Assembly: GCA_965262505.1 (NCBI GenBank)
Contig: CBDHFM010000030.1
Coordinates: 496,001-560,000, forward strand
Direction: 5' to 3'
Source: JACPPO01 sp965262505
GTDB taxonomy: Bacteria > Acidobacteriota > Vicinamibacteria > Vicinamibacterales > UBA2999
Length of the DNA stretch: 64,000 bases
The notes beneath the pieces are model-generated. The model saw nothing but the letters and a program-made list of their open reading frames with translations, was not told the DNA's origin and did not search any database. Shown one piece after another: positions 36,703-45,416 of the stretch. Positions within the stretch are counted from its first letter, which is position 1. Each line of letters starts with the position of its first letter. The translations under genes and the position numbers were made by a program.

Positions 36703-37191
36703 ATGAGTGTAGGGGCGGGGAGGGTTCGATGGATGACTCGCATGCCAGCAGCCGTAGAGATGGACGTAGCCGAGGGGGCGGAGGCGGAGGGAGCCCGGAG
36801 GACGACCGCAGCCTTCGGCCCCTCGGTCACGTCACGCGCGACCGATCCCGATCCTGAAGTGCCGGCGAAGGCCCAGCGTCGGCGCTTTCCCGCGGAGTAT
36901 CGGCTCCGCATCCTCACGCAAGCCGACGCCTGCAAGAAGCCCGGCGAGCTGGGCGCCCTGTTGCGTCGCGAGGGGTTGTACTCGTCCTTGCTCACCAACT
37001 GGCGTCGGCAGCGCGAGCAGGGCGCCTGGCAGGACATGCGCGGACGCCGGCGAGGACCCAAGCCGAGGCCGGGTGACCCGCGCGTGAAACAGCTCGAAGC
37101 CGAGAACCGTCGGCTGCAGCGGAAGCTGCAGCGGGCCGAGACGATCATCACGCTCCAAAAAAAGTTGCCGAGATCCTGGGGATCCCCCTGA
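36703..37191 (+). CDS. IS3-type transposase OrfA ending at a seven-A run
   Basis: The HTH core is RRRFPAEYRLRILTQADACK with a coiled coil KQLEAENRRLQRKLQRAETI. The frame ends soon after CAAAAAAAGTTG as QKKLPRSWGSP. Reading one base back at the A run gives QKKVAEILGIPLKPLDTDEPD, whose TGA overlaps the orfB ATG, exactly as in the relative at 31343-31840 that has eight A. So -1 slippage, or a lost A, decides the product end. Confidence 0.85.
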   Translation: MSVGAGRVRWMTRMPAAVEMDVAEGAEAEGARRTTAAFGPSVTSRATDPDPEVPAKAQRRRFPAEYRLRILTQADACKKPGELGALLRREGLYSSLLTNWRRQREQGAWQDMRGRRRGPKPRPGDPRVKQLEAENRRLQRKLQRAETIITLQKKLPRSWGSP

Positions 37192-37219
37192 AACCCCTCG
37201 ACACCGACGAGCCCGACTG

Positions 37220-38335
37220 ATGATCGCCATCGAGGCGGTGACCACGACGGGCGCCACCGCGGCCCTCTGTCAGAGTGTCGGCCTCGCGCGCGCGACCCTC
37301 TATCGGCGTCGACAGCCCGCCCGGTCGTCGACGCCGACCCCACGCGCGGCCTCGTCGCGCGCGCTCGGGCCCGCCGAACGCCAGGCGGTGCTCGACGTGT
37401 TGCACAGCGAGCGGTTCGTCGATCAGTCGCCCGCCGAAGTGCAGGCCACGCTGCTCGAGGAACAGACGTATCTCTGCTCCACGCGCACGATGTATCGCAT
37501 TCTCGACGCCGCGGAGGAAGTCCGGGAGCGGCGCGCCCAGGCGCGGCATCCGGCGTACGCGAAACCGGAGCTCGTGGCGACGGCCCCGAATCAGATCTGG
37601 TCGTGGGATATCACTAAGCTGAAAGGGCCGATCCCCTACCTGTCTGACTCGCTGTATGTGATCCTGGATCTCTTCAGTCGCTACGTCGTGGGCTGGATGG
37701 TCGCCGCGCACGAGAACGCCCACCTGGCCCAGCGCCTGATCGAGGCGACGTGCCGCAAGCAACACATCGGTCCGCAGCAACTCACGATCCACGCGGACCG
37801 CGGCGCGCCGATGCGCAGCAAGCTCGTCGCGCTCTTGTTCTCCGACCTCGGCATCGAGGCGAGCCACTCGCGGCCTCGGGTGAGCAACGACAATCCCTTT
37901 TCCGAAGCCCAATTCCGGACGGTCAAATACCGCCCGGACTTTCCGGACCGCTTCGGTTCCATCGAACACGCGCGCGCGATCGGCCACGATCTCTTCGCGT
38001 GGTACAACGACGCGCATCACCACAGTGGCCTGAGCTATCTCACGCCCGCCGACGTCCACTATGGGCGCGCGGCCACGATCCTTGAGGTCCGTCACCACAC
38101 GCGCCTCGCGGCCTACGCCGCCCATCCCGAGCGCTTCGTGCAGGGGCCGCCGCGCGGCGAAACCTTGCCCACGGCCGTGTGGATCAATCCGCCGGCGAAA
38201 GTGCCAGGCGAGGATGCCCCAGGAACGACGATCGTGACCCCGGCTGACCCCCAGCATGGGGTCATACGCAGACCGCAACCGCTTCTCGGCGGCCCGGCCC
38301 TTTGCCTGACCGAGCGCGTGGAGGCGCTTCAGTAA
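37220..38335 (+). CDS. IS3-type transposase OrfB (rve/DDE)
   Basis: The 371-aa protein starts MIAIEAVTTTGATAALCQSV. It has the helper region LLEEQTYLCSTRTMYRILDA and the integrase core: IWSWDITKLKGPIPYLSDSL (Asp), LTIHADRGAPMRSKLVALLF (Asp) and RVSNDNPFSEAQFRTVKYRP (Glu). It ends VEALQ before the terminal repeat. It appears intact. Confidence 0.92.
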   Translation: MIAIEAVTTTGATAALCQSVGLARATLYRRRQPARSSTPTPRAASSRALGPAERQAVLDVLHSERFVDQSPAEVQATLLEEQTYLCSTRTMYRILDAAEEVRERRAQARHPAYAKPELVATAPNQIWSWDITKLKGPIPYLSDSLYVILDLFSRYVVGWMVAAHENAHLAQRLIEATCRKQHIGPQQLTIHADRGAPMRSKLVALLFSDLGIEASHSRPRVSNDNPFSEAQFRTVKYRPDFPDRFGSIEHARAIGHDLFAWYNDAHHHSGLSYLTPADVHYGRAATILEVRHHTRLAAYAAHPERFVQGPPRGETLPTAVWINPPAKVPGEDAPGTTIVTPADPQHGVIRRPQPLLGGPALCLTERVEALQ

Positions 38336-38359
38336 ACTCTGAAACCGGTTGTCTCACGG

Positions 38360-38919
38360 ACGTTGACACGGCCCGCATCGCCGATCAGATCGTCGGGCCG
38401 CCGATCGCCGACAAGTTCGGAACCGTCCTCCAGCAGTGGTTGCGCGACGTGCTGCCGGAGGGGGATCAGGCTGCCCTCGACGGCCTGAATCTGAGTTGTT
38501 CGGACGGTCGCATTTTGTTGCGTCGCCGCGGCTATCGCATTCTCCAGCATCGCGATCCGAAGTGGGGATTCATCACCTGCCTGCTGTACCTGGCGAGACC
38601 CGGCGATGACGAGCGATGGGGGACGCAGCTCTATGCCGTGGACCGCGACGCGGAGGCGAACAACGCGAAACCCTACTGGATCGACGATGCGCGGTGCCGG
38701 ATGGTACGGGATGTGACATTTGTTCCGAACCGCGCGCTCATCTTCCTGAACTCTCACGGCGCGCATGGTGCGTGCATCCCGGAAGACGCGGAGCCGGAGC
38801 ATCTCGAGCGGTATGCGTACCAGTTCAGGATCGGCGCCGATCGCGGTTCCATGGACCGCTTCCTGAGCGGACTGTCGCCGGAGCGTCGCGCGAGCTGGAC
38901 CGGCAAGATGGACTACTAA
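38360..38919 (+). pseudogene. 2-oxoglutarate/Fe(II)-dependent oxygenase, 5'-truncated
   Basis: Right after the IS end the frame reads DVDTARIADQIVGPPIADKF, then the oxygenase core. It has an iron-binding HxD in GYRILQHRDPKWGFITCLLY, WGTQLYAVD, and the distal His in NRALIFLNSHGAHGACIP, followed by YQFRIGADR. This is the prolyl-4-hydroxylase-like double-stranded beta-helix. The N terminus is missing and replaced by IS sequence, so a chimaeric reading frame starting at 38302 exists. The remaining 185 residues cover most of the catalytic domain, but it should be treated as a truncated gene. Confidence 0.7.
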
Positions 38920-39174
38920 CCCCGCGCATAGAGCGTGCGATCATCTGTTCAGCCCTGGCTGCGGAGTTCTCGCACTCGAGCCCCTCCGCCCGTCCCCCCC
39001 GTCCGGTCTCGACACCGTGAGCACGACGTGAACCATTGGAGAAGGTGATATAAGTAAACAAATGACCCGAATCGGGACTAGGCACTTGTTGAAACCACCT
39101 TCCCGCTCGCACCGTCCACCAGCGCCTTTCTCATGAACGACCGGACTTGCTCCTGAGGGTAGTTCGCGTGGACC

Positions 39175-39840
39175 CTATTCCAACGCCGTACCGCGCACGA
39201 CGAGCAGGCCTTCCGCACTCAGAGCAATGAATGGCCGTTGCGACAGCGCTTCAAGGTCCCCCGCTGACAGCGGGTAGCCACTCAGTCCAGGTGCCAGCAG
39301 CAAGGCCGCGCCTGCGTACCGTGGATCGACGACCGATTCATTCGTCAGTAATTGGACTCGCTCGTCATACCCAGCGTGGGGATAGAGCGCACTTTGCACC
39401 AGCACGACCCGTTCCTCGCGAAGATCCCGGAGCATCTGAGGCACGGCGCTCACTTGCGGCTTCCACGGCCTCAGGCTGTAGCCAGCATTCGAGATGCCCG
39501 CGGTGAGCGCACCTACCAGAATCACGGCGGCGGCGATCGCTCTCGCCTGGCCCTGATGCGAACCGAGTCGATCGGCCAGACGCCGAGCGCCATCGGCGGC
39601 ACCGAGCACTAAGAACGGCACCAGGGCAATCGCGTAATAGATCCCGAACGATCTCAGTTGGTCGTTCGTGGAGGCGCCGTACAGGAGAACGACCGGCGCG
39701 ATGCCGATGCTCCAGCGCCACCCGAGTAGCGGCAAGTACAAGTGCGGCACGATCACGCGCGTCAGAAATGCGGACGTGAACGTCGAGGACAGCACCTCAA
39801 GTGGGCGACGCATCATTCCGACCATCGCGCTCAGATTGGG
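39175..39840 (-). pseudogene. DUF2079 membrane protein, C-terminal fragment
   Basis: The fragment reads VIVPHLYLPLLGWRWSIGIA, QLRSFGIYYAIALVPFLVLG, a further membrane helix (AIAAAVILVGALTAGISNAG) and an extracytoplasmic tail with LRDLREERVVLVQSALYPHA. These features match DUF2079, a family of polytopic membrane proteins related to glycosyltransferases. The upstream coding part is lost at the IS30 boundary (39841); the IS30 transposase frame runs into this gene in the same direction only by chance. Confidence 0.75.
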
Positions 39841-41277
39841 TTCAAGGTATCGTCGCAACACCGCGTTGTGTGACCGAGCATAGCTGATTCCTAAGCGCCT
39901 CCGCGGGGGTCTGCCAGGCGAGGGTCTTCCGGGGGCGACCATTGAGAGCAGCAGCCACAGCGTCAAGGTCATCGCGGGAGTGCCTGGACAGGTCGGTGCC
40001 TTTGGGAAAGTACTGGCGGAGCAGGCCGTTGGTGTTCTCGTTCGTGCCGCGTTGCCAGGGGCTATGCGGATCGCAGAAGTAGATTGGTAGACCGGTGACG
40101 ATGCGGAGCTGAACGTGTTGAGCCATCTCGGCACCTTGGTCCCACGTCAGTGAACGGCGAAGCTGCTCCGGTAGCGTGAGGATCGCCGACGCGATGGCGT
40201 CTCGGACGGCCTCGGCACCGTGCCCGGCCAGTGCGGGACCGTTCTTGATCCGAGGCTGCCCATAATCATCCATGCGAGGGAGATGCAGCAGCATCGTGAA
40301 ACGGGTGGTGCGGTCCACGAGGGTCCCAATCGCGGAGCTACCCAGCCCGACAATCAGGTCACCCTCCCAGTGTCCTGGCACCGCCCGATCGTCGGCTTCG
40401 GCGGGGCGCTGACTGATCATGATGTCGGATCGGACGAACTGCTTGCCGCGTCCGCGTGTACGTGCTCTAGGAACCCGTAGCGCCCGTCCGGTCCGCAAGC
40501 ACGTCACCAGTTCGCGTCGCAACGCACCTCGTCCTTGCACGTAGAGCGCTTGGTAGATGGCCTCGTGGGAGATCCGCATCGATTCATCATCGGGGAAGTC
40601 GACGTGCAGTCTGTTGGCGATTTGCTCGGGACTCCATGAAGCCGCCCAGCGTCGATCCTGCCGACGACCGTGACGGCGACCATTCCAGTGCACAGCGGGA
40701 CCACGCACCTTCGTCCCGTCCGTGGCCGTCACCATGCCCACAAGTCGGTCTTGCACGTAGCGACGCAGCTCGTCGTGCTGCGCCAGCTTCGCTACCTTCG
40801 GTCTTTTGGCCTTCAGGTCGGCGTGCCACTGCGCGGTCGTCGCGCGATACTCCAGCCCACCATTGCGGGTGGCCGCATTGCGACGTAGCTCGCGCGAGAT
40901 GGTCGACGCGGAGCGGCTGACTCGCCGACCGATGTCACGAATGGCGACGTGCTGGGCGTGCAAAATGGCAATTTCTTCGCGCTCGGCAAACGACAGATAA
41001 CGCCCCGACAGTGGGGCCAGGCTGATCGGCGGCATGCCTCCACTTTCGCGGAACCATCGAGTACCGACCGGCTGAGACACGCCGGCAGCCAGCGCAGCCT
41101 CTTCGCTGGACAAGCCACAAGCGATTGATTCCCAAAATCGGCGCCGGTGCTCACGGCGTCCCGCCGTCGGGCGCCCCGGCGACCGCATCGGAGCACGTCC
41201 CGCACGATGTGACCGTCGACGTTTCGGTGTTCCCATCGCAACTCCTCATCGTTGAGACGTTGCGACGACCGGTTGAA
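39841..41277 (-). mobile_element. IS30-family element 1
   Basis: Inverted ends are TTCAAGGTATCGTCGCAAC (39841) and the complement of TTCAACCGGTCGTCGCAAC (41277). The element encodes one IS30 transposase whose stop codon lies within the left terminal repeat. Left flank: DUF2079 fragment. Right flank: a kinase gene fragment. No duplication is visible and the flanks belong to different genes, so a deletion or recombination accompanied or followed insertion. Confidence 0.88.
39842..41236 (-). CDS. IS30-family transposase
   Basis: The 464-aa protein has an N-terminal HTH (FWESIACGLSSEEAALAAGV), the IS30 HTH (LSFAEREEIAILHAQHVAIR, SASTISRELRRNAATR) and MRISHEAIYQALYVQGRGAL. The DDE core is PGHWEGDLIVGLGSSAIGTL (Asp), LTWDQGAEMAQH (Asp) and SPWQRGTNENTNGLLRQYFP (Glu). 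The start ATG at 41234-41236 follows GAGGAGTTGCG. It is apparently intact; the TGA stop is formed by the terminal repeat. Confidence 0.93.
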   Translation of the reverse strand: MGTPKRRRSHRAGRAPMRSPGRPTAGRREHRRRFWESIACGLSSEEAALAAGVSQPVGTRWFRESGGMPPISLAPLSGRYLSFAEREEIAILHAQHVAIRDIGRRVSRSASTISRELRRNAATRNGGLEYRATTAQWHADLKAKRPKVAKLAQHDELRRYVQDRLVGMVTATDGTKVRGPAVHWNGRRHGRRQDRRWAASWSPEQIANRLHVDFPDDESMRISHEAIYQALYVQGRGALRRELVTCLRTGRALRVPRARTRGRGKQFVRSDIMISQRPAEADDRAVPGHWEGDLIVGLGSSAIGTLVDRTTRFTMLLHLPRMDDYGQPRIKNGPALAGHGAEAVRDAIASAILTLPEQLRRSLTWDQGAEMAQHVQLRIVTGLPIYFCDPHSPWQRGTNENTNGLLRQYFPKGTDLSRHSRDDLDAVAAALNGRPRKTLAWQTPAEALRNQLCSVTQRGVATIP

Positions 41278-42727
41278 TCTACCCATGGCCCCTGAGCAAC
41301 TGCAAGGCCAGGAGGCCGATGTTAGGTCCGACATCTTTGCGTTCGGGGCGGTCGTCTACGAGATGGTCACGGGCAAGAGGGCGTTTGAGGGGCAGAGTCA
41401 GGCGAGCCTGATCGCCGCCATCTTGGAGCGCGAGCCACCAGCACTGTCTTCACTCGAACCTGTGACACCAGCGGCGCTGGACTACGCCGTCACGGTCTGT
41501 CTCAGCAAAGACCCGGATGATCGGTGGCAAACGGCGCGGGATCTGCTGAGAGAGCTGAGGCGCCTCGATGCCTTCGAGACGGCCGTGTCGCCGACGGGGC
41601 CGTCCAGCGCCATCCCTCGGCCTGCCGCGTGGCGTCGCGCGTGGCCGGTTGCGGCGGCGTTGGCGCTTGGCGGGCTCGTCACCGGACTCCTCGTGGGACC
41701 GTGGGGCGATGCGCTCCCGCCCGCACCGGCGAGATTGGTCCGCACGGCGATCCCGTTGCCGCCCGGACAAGCAGTGACAGGACAGATCGGTCACCCGCTC
41801 GCCATCTCGCCGAACGGCCGCACGCTGGCCTACACCGTCCGCGAGGCCGGGACCACACGTTTGTATTTGCGCGGTCTCGGCGAGAATGACGCGCTCGTCG
41901 TTCCTCAGACTGACGGCGCTCGCATGCCGTTTTTCTCACCTGACAGTGAATGGGTTGGTTTCTGGACCGGTGGGACGCTGTACCGGGTGCCCGCGACCGG
42001 TGGGCAGCCTCTGCCGACGGCCGAGGTGCCCGAGTTCAGGTTCGGGGCGGCGTGGGGACCCGACGATAGCATCATTTTCTCCACCAGCAACGGACTGCAG
42101 CGCGTTGCGGCGACCGGGGGCACCCCGATGCCCGTCGGGACCGATGACGTTCCGGTAAGCGGCAACTGGCCCCAGTTTCTACCCGACGGTGGACTGCTCG
42201 CCGTCAGTGACGGGCGCATCGTGCAACTGGACCTGGAGTCGTTGGAGGTCCGGACGATGTGGGAGCCGGCCGAGCCGATCAGGCAGGCCCGGTACTTACC
42301 TTCCGGGCACCTCGTCTACGGCAGCGCTGGGGACATCATTGCCCTGTCGTTCGACCTCGAGGCGCTTGAGGTACGCGGCGTGCCGATCGCTGTAGCCCAG
42401 GACATCTTTGAGGGGGCAGCCGCGGGGGCAGTCTACTTCGCCTCGGCTGACGATGGGACGATGGTGTACGTCAACGGCGGCGTCCAGCACAGTCTCGTCC
42501 TCGTCGATCGAACCGGACGAAGTCGACCGCTCGCACCCGACCCCGCCGCTTTCCGGGCCCCGAGCTTCTCACCGGATGGTCAGCGGGTGTCCGTCGTCAT
42601 CGACGATGACCCGCGCCCTGCGGACATCTGGGTGTACGACCTTCAAGGTCGTCGTGAACGGTTCACGACACAGTTCCACAACCTTGCCCCCCGTGTGGAT
42701 GCGGGATGGCTTGGCTATCGCCTTTAG
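41278..42727 (+). pseudogene. Ser/Thr protein kinase with TolB-like beta-propeller, first surviving part
   Basis: The frame begins just before the kinase APE motif (MAPEQLQGQEADVRSDIFAF) and contains the end of the kinase C-lobe (LSKDPDDRWQTARDLLRELR). A membrane helix (RRAWPVAAALALGGLVTGLL) and a TolB/PD40 propeller follow (HPLAISPNGRTLAYTVREAG, FSPDSEWVGFWTGGTLYRVP). The nucleotide-binding lobe, HRD and DFG motifs are missing, removed at the IS30 edge. Near 42687-42692 a six-C run shifts the frame: dropping one C restores LAPVWMRDGLAIAF. At 42724-42727 the TTAG target of the ISAzo13-type element interrupts it; the rest is at 45417-46075. Confidence 0.88.
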
Positions 42728-42783
42728 AACCTGTAAGGAAATAACTGCTTGTACTGTTGATCGGCGAGTAGTACGCTGCGCCC

Positions 42784-42914
42784 GTGGAGGTGGCCACCCT
42801 GCGGGCAAAGCATGCAGCGCTGGCGCCCGTGCTCACGGAGCGATCGCGCCGGGTGTGGGCGGCGACTGAGGCCCAGGCGATCGGTTATGGCGGCACGGCG
42901 CTGGTCGCCCGAGC
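42784..42914 (+). pseudogene. ISAzo13-type transposase, N-terminal part
   Basis: From GTG 42784 it reads VEVATLRAKHAALAPVLTER then SRRVWAATEAQAIGYGGTAL VARA, the N-terminal HTH region of ISAzo13/Rhodopirellula-type transposases (AxEAxxxGxGGxxxVARA). It is cut at 42914 by the nested element and resumes at 44288. Confidence 0.78.
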
Positions 42915-42954
42915 TGTACCGCCACGGATTTCTTGGACAGCCGGGTGAGTGTAT

Positions 42955-43845
42955 TCACGCGGCCGTGGTGAGCGCAACCGCGCGACGGACGACGGCGGGT
43001 GCGCGGAAGCCGAGTCGCTCGATCAACCACTGCTGGTTATAGGTCTCCTTGAAGGTGCGCAGCGCCTGCTGCAAGTCCTCGACATCCGTAAAGTGGCGCA
43101 CCCACAGCAGCTGTTCCTTGAGGGTGCGGAAGAACCGTTCGATGCAGCCGTTCCCCTCGGGCTGGCGGACGAAGGCCGGTGATGACACGATGCCGAGGAA
43201 CCGGAGCTCGGCGTGAAAGTCGTTGCTCATGTACTGACTGCCGTGGTCGTGGCGCATCGTGAGCCCGCTCGCCACGCCGGCGGCCATCGTCCCGAAGTGA
43301 TCTCGGACGCCCTGGCGCACCGGCTCCAACGCCTCGAAGCGCGTGCCGGACTTCGCCGCGTGTAGTCCCACACATTCGGCCGTGCAGTGATCGATCGCCC
43401 CGACGATCGTGACGTGGCCGTCCGCCAGCGTCACGGTGGCCGTCGCATCGGTGCCCCACATCACGTTGGGACTGGCGGTGACGATGGTGCCGTCGTGGGG
43501 ACGGGCGGCGACCGGCGTGGGCAGCCGCGCGGGGCCGAGCAAGTCGGCAGCGCGCATCACGACCAACGTCCGACGTTTCGACGTGCGCAGCCCCTGCACC
43601 CGCAAGCGCGCCCAGATCTTGCGGTGCCCTTCGCCGTGGAACGGACTCGCGGCGATCACGGCCCGGACCGCGGCCGTCAGCTCCGCATCCGACTGGGGCG
43701 GCTTGGATCCGCGCTTGGCCACCGGCGTCGGCCGGGCGCGCCGGGTCCGTTGCGCGTAGACCGTCGAGCGCGGCACCTGCCACACGCGCGTGACGCGGGC
43801 GATGCCGTACGGCCGGTGGGTGGAGGGCGAAGTCTCGTGACGCAT
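42955..43845 (-). CDS. IS3-like transposase OrfB (rve/DDE)
   Basis: From ATG 43845 (GGAGG seven bases upstream) the 296-aa protein reads MRHETSPSTHRPYGIARVTR, with the helper HTH region HGEGHRKIWARLRVQGLRTS and the integrase core: MWGTDATATVTLADGHVTIV (Asp), LTMRHDHGSQYMSNDFHAEL (Asp) and QPEGNGCIERFFRTLKEQLL (Glu). The catalytic residues are complete, so the element may be active. Confidence 0.88.
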   Translation of the reverse strand: MRHETSPSTHRPYGIARVTRVWQVPRSTVYAQRTRRARPTPVAKRGSKPPQSDAELTAAVRAVIAASPFHGEGHRKIWARLRVQGLRTSKRRTLVVMRAADLLGPARLPTPVAARPHDGTIVTASPNVMWGTDATATVTLADGHVTIVGAIDHCTAECVGLHAAKSGTRFEALEPVRQGVRDHFGTMAAGVASGLTMRHDHGSQYMSNDFHAELRFLGIVSSPAFVRQPEGNGCIERFFRTLKEQLLWVRHFTDVEDLQQALRTFKETYNQQWLIERLGFRAPAVVRRAVALTTAA

Positions 43846-44234
43846 CGCTTCGACCTCCACCAGCCCAAAGGGCGGCCGGCCTCCAGGTGTCGAATCTTCT
43901 CGGCCAGCAACGCCTTGTCGGTGGCGAGATCCGCCACGACGCGCTTGAGCCGCCGCGTGTCCGCGCCCTCGACGGCGACCTCGCGATGCTTGAGGCGGGC
44001 CTCACCGCCGGCCACGAAGTCGTCACGCCACTGCGAGAGCTTCGCCGCCGTCACGCCATGGCGACGACTGAGGCTCTCGAGTGATTCCCCCTTGAGGACC
44101 TCGATGACCACGGAGACTTTTCGTCGCGCGGACCACCGCCCCGTGCCGACGAGCGCCCACGAGGCTGAGGCCTCTGCGGTCGCCCTCCGGGCTCCCTCCG
44201 AGGCCTCAGCCTCGTGCTGTTTTCCCTTGGACAT
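43677..44234 (-). CDS. IS3-like OrfA (HTH protein)
   Basis: The conserved region is RWSARRKVSVVIEVLKGESL ESLSRRHGVTAAKLSQWRDD, an HTH, followed by a helix RRLKRVVADLATDKALLAEK to about 43860. Downstream of that the frame overlaps orfB and the sequence has no family character, so the real product may end there by frameshifting. The start at 44234 (MSKGKQHEAEASEG) is a guess; the Glu/Ala-rich first 30 residues are not conserved. Confidence 0.7.
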   Translation of the reverse strand: MSKGKQHEAEASEGARRATAEASASWALVGTGRWSARRKVSVVIEVLKGESLESLSRRHGVTAAKLSQWRDDFVAGGEARLKHREVAVEGADTRRLKRVVADLATDKALLAEKIRHLEAGRPLGWWRSKRCVTRLRPPPTGRTASPASRACGRCRARRSTRNGPGAPGRRRWPSADPSRPSRMRS

Positions 44235-44287
44235 AACTCATTCTCCTTCTCGCAGAAGGCTGTCCAAAGAAATCGTGGGGCGCGGGA

Positions 44288-45409
44288 CTGGTCGCCCGAG
44301 CCACGGGTATCGCGACATCGACCATCCAGCGCGGTTTGCGTGAATTGACGGCGGACGAGCCGCTCGCGGGCGGCCGGACGCGAAGGGCGGGCGGCGGCCG
44401 CAAGCGCGCGATCGATCTCGACGCGACGCTGCTGCGCGATTTGGATGCGTTGGTTGAGCCGACCGCCCCCGGCGATCCCGACTCGCCGCTGCGGTGGACG
44501 TGCCAGAGCGCACGGACGTTGGCGGTGGCGCTCGACGGTCTGGGCCACCGCGTCAGCCACACGGTGGTCGCCGAGTTGTTGCACGGACTGGGCTACAGCC
44601 TGCAGGGCAACGCCAAGACTCGTGAGGGCCGCCAGCATGTCGATCGGGACGCGCAGTTTCGGTACATCGCCCGGCGCGTGCGACGCGCGCAACGGCAACA
44701 GCAGCCGACGATTTCGGTGGACACCAAGAAGAAGGAGCTGGTCGGCGCGTTCAAGAACGCGGGCCGCACCTGGCGCCCGGCGAAGACGCCGCAGCGGGTA
44801 CAGGTCCACGACTTCGTGATCCCGGCCACCGCCACCACGGGCGGGAAGGCCATTCCGTATGGCATCTACGATCTGCATCGCAACGAAGGCTGGGTGCGTG
44901 TCGGGATCGATCACGACACCGCGAGCTTCGCGGTACGGTCGATCCAGCGTTGGTGGCAGCACATGGGTCGCCCGGCGTATCGACAAGCCCAGTCGCTGTT
45001 GATCACGGCGGATGCAGGCGGGAGCAACGGGGCGCGCCTCCGGTTGTGGAAGTGGGAACTGCCGCGTCTGGCCAATCGGACGGGCTTGATGATCACGGTC
45101 TGTCACTTTCCGCCGGGTACGAGCAAGTGGAACAAGATCGAGCATCGGGTGTTCTCGCACATCGCGATGAATTGGCGCGGCACCCCACTCGTCGACTTGG
45201 CCACGATCGTGAGCCTCATTGGCTCGACGCACAGTCGGTCCGGACTCCGCGTTCGGTCGGAACTCGACCGCGGCCCATACCCGGGTGGCCTCACCGTCAC
45301 CGATGCGCAGCTGGCGACGGTACGCCTCGAGCGGCATCGCTTTCACGGCGACTGGAACTACACGATCCATCCCGCTGCTCCGAGAACACAAAAGTCAGTA
45401 ATTGTCTGA
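44288..45409 (+). pseudogene. ISAzo13-type transposase, main part
   Basis: It resumes VARATGIATSTIQRGLRELT and continues with GGGRKRAIDLDATLLRDLDA, SARTLAVALDGLGHRVSHTV (HTH) and the DDE domain: QQPTISVDTKKKELVGAFKN (Asp), SLLITADAGGSNGARLRLWK (Asp) and TSKWNKIEHRVFSHIAMNWR (Glu). It ends HPAAPRTQKSVIV. All catalytic residues are here, but the N-terminal HTH is on the other side of the nested element. Confidence 0.82.
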
Positions 45410-45416
45410 CAAGCCC

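Larger units (their letters stand above)
36679..38359 (+). mobile_element. Complete IS3-type element (long orfA / orfB)
   Basis: The 1681-bp element ends in CCGTGAGACAACC (36679) and GGTTGTCTCACGG (38359), exact inverted copies over 13 bp. It is related to the element at 31289-32957. On the right it is inserted in a 2-oxoglutarate oxygenase gene; no matching duplication is seen at the left, where 21 bp of unassigned sequence separate it from the neighbouring IS. Confidence 0.9.
42915..44287 (-). mobile_element. IS3-like element nested in the ISAzo13-type element
   Basis: The ends pair as CCACGGATTTCTTGGACAGCC and CCACGATTTCTTTGGACAGCC. The element is bounded by the direct repeat CTGGTCGCCCGAGC (42901-42914 and 44288-44301; at least 12 of these 14 bp), unusually long for IS3. 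It encodes OrfA and an rve OrfB on the minus strand. Confidence 0.85.
42728..45416 (+). mobile_element. ISAzo13-type element inside the kinase gene (itself interrupted)
   Basis: It is flanked by TTAG (42724-42727 and 45417-45420), and the ends share TGTxAGxxAATxACTG. The transposase gene runs on the plus strand but is interrupted after the VARA codons by an IS3-like element (42915-44287). Without it the ISAzo13-type element is about 1.3 kb. Confidence 0.78.
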
